Below are positions 5,715 to 7,686 of a stretch of DNA of 7,686 nucleotides, piece by piece. The notes beneath the pieces were generated by a model. The model saw only the letters and a program-made list of their open reading frames with translations, was not told the DNA's origin and did not search any database. Numbering within the stretch: the first letter of the stretch is position 1; each line of letters starts with the position of its first letter. The position numbers were made by a program, and so were the translations under genes. Source of the DNA: Nitrosomonadaceae bacterium (GTDB lineage Bacteria; Pseudomonadota; Gammaproteobacteria; Burkholderiales; Usitatibacteraceae); assembly GCA_021300055.1 (NCBI GenBank), contig JAJTHU010000234.1, positions 1-7,686 of the forward strand, written 5' to 3'.

Positions 5715-6578
5715 ATGGCCGGTTCAAAAGAAATTCGAAGCAAGATCAAAAGCGTGGAAAACACGCGCAAGATCACCAAGGCGATGGAGATGGTCGCCGC
5801 ATCGAAAATGCGCAAAGCGCAGGATCGCATGCGGGCGGCGCGTCCCTATGGCGACAAGATTCGCAGCGTGACCGCGAACCTTTCGCACGCCAATCCCGAG
5901 TACCGCCACGTCTTTATGCAGAAGCGTACCGAGCTAAAGCGTGTCGGCGTGATCATGGTGACTTCAGACAAGGGCCTTTGCGGTGGTCTTAACACCAACG
6001 CCATGCGCTTGATGGTCAACAAGATCAAGGAATGGGAGGGTGCGGGCGCGAAAGTGCAGGGCACCGCCATTGGCAACAAGGGCTTCGGGTTCTTGCAGCG
6101 CTACGGTATTGACCTCGTTTCTCATGCGGTGGGTCTTGGCGATAAGCCGCACCTCGAGCAACTCATCGGACCGATAAAGATTCAGCTCGACCAGTTTGCC
6201 GAAGGCAAGATCGACGCGCTTTACCTCTGCTATACCAAGTTCATCAACACGATGCGTCAAGAGGCAGTCTGCGAGCAGCTGTTGCCGCTGTCCGGTGAAA
6301 AGCTCGGTGCACCCGATTCGACTTGGGACTACATGTATGAGCCGGATCCTAAGGCAGTGTTGGACGAACTCATGGTTCGTTATATCGAAGCGCTGATTTA
6401 TCAGGCCGTTTCAGAAAACATCGCATCCGAGCAGTCGGCGCGTATGGTGGCGATGAAGGCTGCTTCGGACAATGCAAAGAAAGTCATCGGCGAGTTGAAA
6501 TTGAGCTACAACAAAGCGCGTCAAGCGGCGATCACCAAAGAGCTTTCAGAGATCGTCAGCGGTGCTGCGGCCGTCTAA
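5715..6578 (+). CDS. atpG: F1Fo ATP synthase subunit gamma
   Basis: A 287-residue central shaft subunit that turns inside the alpha/beta ring and couples c-ring rotation to catalysis. The N-terminal helix is the family signature (SKEIRSKIKSVENTRKITKAMEMVAASKMRKAQ, residues 4-36, shown here as consecutive blocks SKEIRSKIKSVENTR and KITKAMEMVAASKMRKAQ). The middle Rossmann-like domain starts with GVIMVTSDKGLCGGLN, a hallmark motif. The C-terminal helix ends with YNKARQAAITKELSEIVSGAAAV, which fills the F1 cavity. The length is normal for bacteria. The start is fixed by the conserved N-terminus, with AAGAG at 5703-5707. atpD begins 38 nt downstream. Confidence 0.98.
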   Translation: MAGSKEIRSKIKSVENTRKITKAMEMVAASKMRKAQDRMRAARPYGDKIRSVTANLSHANPEYRHVFMQKRTELKRVGVIMVTSDKGLCGGLNTNAMRLMVNKIKEWEGAGAKVQGTAIGNKGFGFLQRYGIDLVSHAVGLGDKPHLEQLIGPIKIQLDQFAEGKIDALYLCYTKFINTMRQEAVCEQLLPLSGEKLGAPDSTWDYMYEPDPKAVLDELMVRYIEALIYQAVSENIASEQSARMVAMKAASDNAKKVIGELKLSYNKARQAAITKELSEIVSGAAAV

Positions 6579-6616
6579 CCAAAGAATTCAGAATCAATCT
6601 CTAGTCAGGTACGAAT

Positions 6617-7686
6617 ATGAGTACAGGAAATATCGTTCAGTGTATCGGTGCCGTGGTCGACATTCAGTTCCCACGTGATGCCATGCCGCATGTTTATGAC
6701 GCGTTGACCCTCGTAGAAGACGGCCAAAAAAGCTTTGCCGAAAAGGGCCTCACGTTTGAGGTGGAGCAGCAGCTAGGTGACGGCGTAGTGCGTTGCATCG
6801 CACTCGGCTCATCCGACGGACTGCGTCGCGGCATGAAGGTCAAGGGCACGGGTGCGCCGATCTCGGTACCAGTCGGCAAGGGCACGCTTGGTCGCATCAT
6901 GGACGTGCTCGGTCGCCCGATCGACGAGCAAGGCCCGATCGTCACCGATGAGAAGCGCGCGATTCATCAGCCCGCACCAAAGTTCGACGAGCTTTCGCCG
7001 TCAGTTGACTTGTTGCCTACCGGCATTAAGGTGATTGACTTGGTTTGCCCGTTTGCGAAGGGCGGCAAGATTGGTTTGTTCGGCGGTGCCGGTGTGGGCA
7101 AGACCGTCAACATGTTGGAACTGATCAACAACATCGCTAAGAGCTACGGTGGTCTGTCCGTGTTCGCGGGTGTTGGCGAGCGTACACGTGAAGGAAACGA
7201 CTTCTATCACGAGATGCAAGAAGCAGGGGTTATCAAGATGGATAACCTCAACGATTCCAAAGTGGCCATGGTGTTCGGTCAGATGAACGAACCACCGGGT
7301 AACCGTCTGCGCGTTGCGTTGACGGGCCTCACGATGGCAGAACGTTTCCGTGACGAAGGCAAAGACATTCTGTTTTTCGTCGATAACATTTACCGCTACA
7401 CCCTCGCTGGTACAGAAGTTTCCGCGCTGCTTGGCCGTATGCCATCCGCGGTGGGTTACCAGCCGACGCTCGCAGAAGAAATGGGCGTGCTGCAAGAGCG
7501 CATTACCTCGACGAAGACTGGCTCGATTACGTCGATTCAAGCTGTTTACGTGCCCGCGGATGACTTGACCGATCCTTCACCCGCAACGACGTTTGCTCAC
7601 TTGGACGCGACGGTCGTGTTGTCGCGTGATATCGCCTCGCTCGGCATTTACCCGGCTGTGGATCCGCTCGACTCCACCTCGCGCCA
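6617..7686 (+). CDS. atpD: F1Fo ATP synthase subunit beta, 3' end cut by the window
   Basis: The catalytic F1 subunit, making ATP from ADP and phosphate. The frame is open from the ATG at 6617 to the window edge, giving 356 codons; from the E. coli length (460) plus the extra residues here, about 115 are missing. It starts MSTGNIVQCIGAVVDIQFP. The P-loop GGAGVGKT lies at 156-163 with Lys162, the catalytic Glu188-Arg189 in GVGERTREGNDFYHEM, Walker B Asp256 in FFVDNIYRYTLAGTE, then SALLGRMPSAVGYQP and YVPADDLTDPSPAT. Two short segments are longer than in E. coli: around residues 34-46 (EDGQKSFAEKGL) and 203-213 (GVIKMDNLNDS), each by about seven residues. Similar segments are known to me from Burkholderiales beta subunits, so they support the taxonomic guess and are not abnormal. 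Ribosome site is a modest AGG at 6607-6609. Confidence 0.98.
   Translation, partial: MSTGNIVQCIGAVVDIQFPRDAMPHVYDALTLVEDGQKSFAEKGLTFEVEQQLGDGVVRCIALGSSDGLRRGMKVKGTGAPISVPVGKGTLGRIMDVLGRPIDEQGPIVTDEKRAIHQPAPKFDELSPSVDLLPTGIKVIDLVCPFAKGGKIGLFGGAGVGKTVNMLELINNIAKSYGGLSVFAGVGERTREGNDFYHEMQEAGVIKMDNLNDSKVAMVFGQMNEPPGNRLRVALTGLTMAERFRDEGKDILFFVDNIYRYTLAGTEVSALLGRMPSAVGYQPTLAEEMGVLQERITSTKTGSITSIQAVYVPADDLTDPSPATTFAHLDATVVLSRDIASLGIYPAVDPLDSTSR

Noticed and set aside
6617..7686. Extra segments in the beta subunit (about residues 34-46 and 203-213) as novel insertions
   Set aside because: Similar segments occur, to my knowledge, in Burkholderiales beta subunits, so they read as lineage features.

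Overview
The window holds two things on the + strand: the 3' part of a decayed group II intron (1-1385), and directly after it the F1Fo ATP synthase operon, atpI-atpB-atpE-atpF-atpH-atpA-atpG-atpD (1464 to the right edge). No gene is called on the - strand.

The organism looks like a betaproteobacterium, probably near Burkholderiales. This rests on the gene order and on protein sequences recalled from that group: the subunit c core, the subunit b start, and the beta subunit's two short extra segments and its YRYTLAGTEVSALLGRMP block. It is a judgement by eye, not a search. Subunit c has a plain carboxylate site (Asp66) without obvious Na+ ligands, so a proton-driven enzyme is expected.

The intron: 1-373 carries no convincing gene but several good RNA hairpins, and it probably represents ribozyme domains I-III, with the 5' splice site to the left of the window. 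The intron-encoded protein is broken. An N-terminal reverse transcriptase piece (374-976) ends just after the first catalytic Asp. Only a C-terminal HNH endonuclease piece (966-1247) follows, in another reading frame, so the rest of the polymerase and the maturase domain are gone. The 3' ribozyme end is intact: a canonical 34-nt domain V (1313-1346) and a domain VI with a bulged branch-point A (1379), giving a likely 3' splice site after 1385.

The operon: after a 78-nt leader come the assembly factor subunit I, the Fo membrane subunits a, c and b, and the F1 subunits delta, alpha, gamma and beta. Gaps are 38-64 nt, except for a 1-nt atpF/atpH overlap. All subunits keep their key residues (Arg196 of a, Asp66 of c, P-loops and arginine finger of alpha, P-loop and catalytic Glu of beta). 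atpD is cut by the window edge; atpC is expected beyond it.

I see no new defence or metabolic system. The parts most worth a second look are the ORF-deleted but apparently splice-competent intron in the ATP synthase operon leader, and the translation signals around it.
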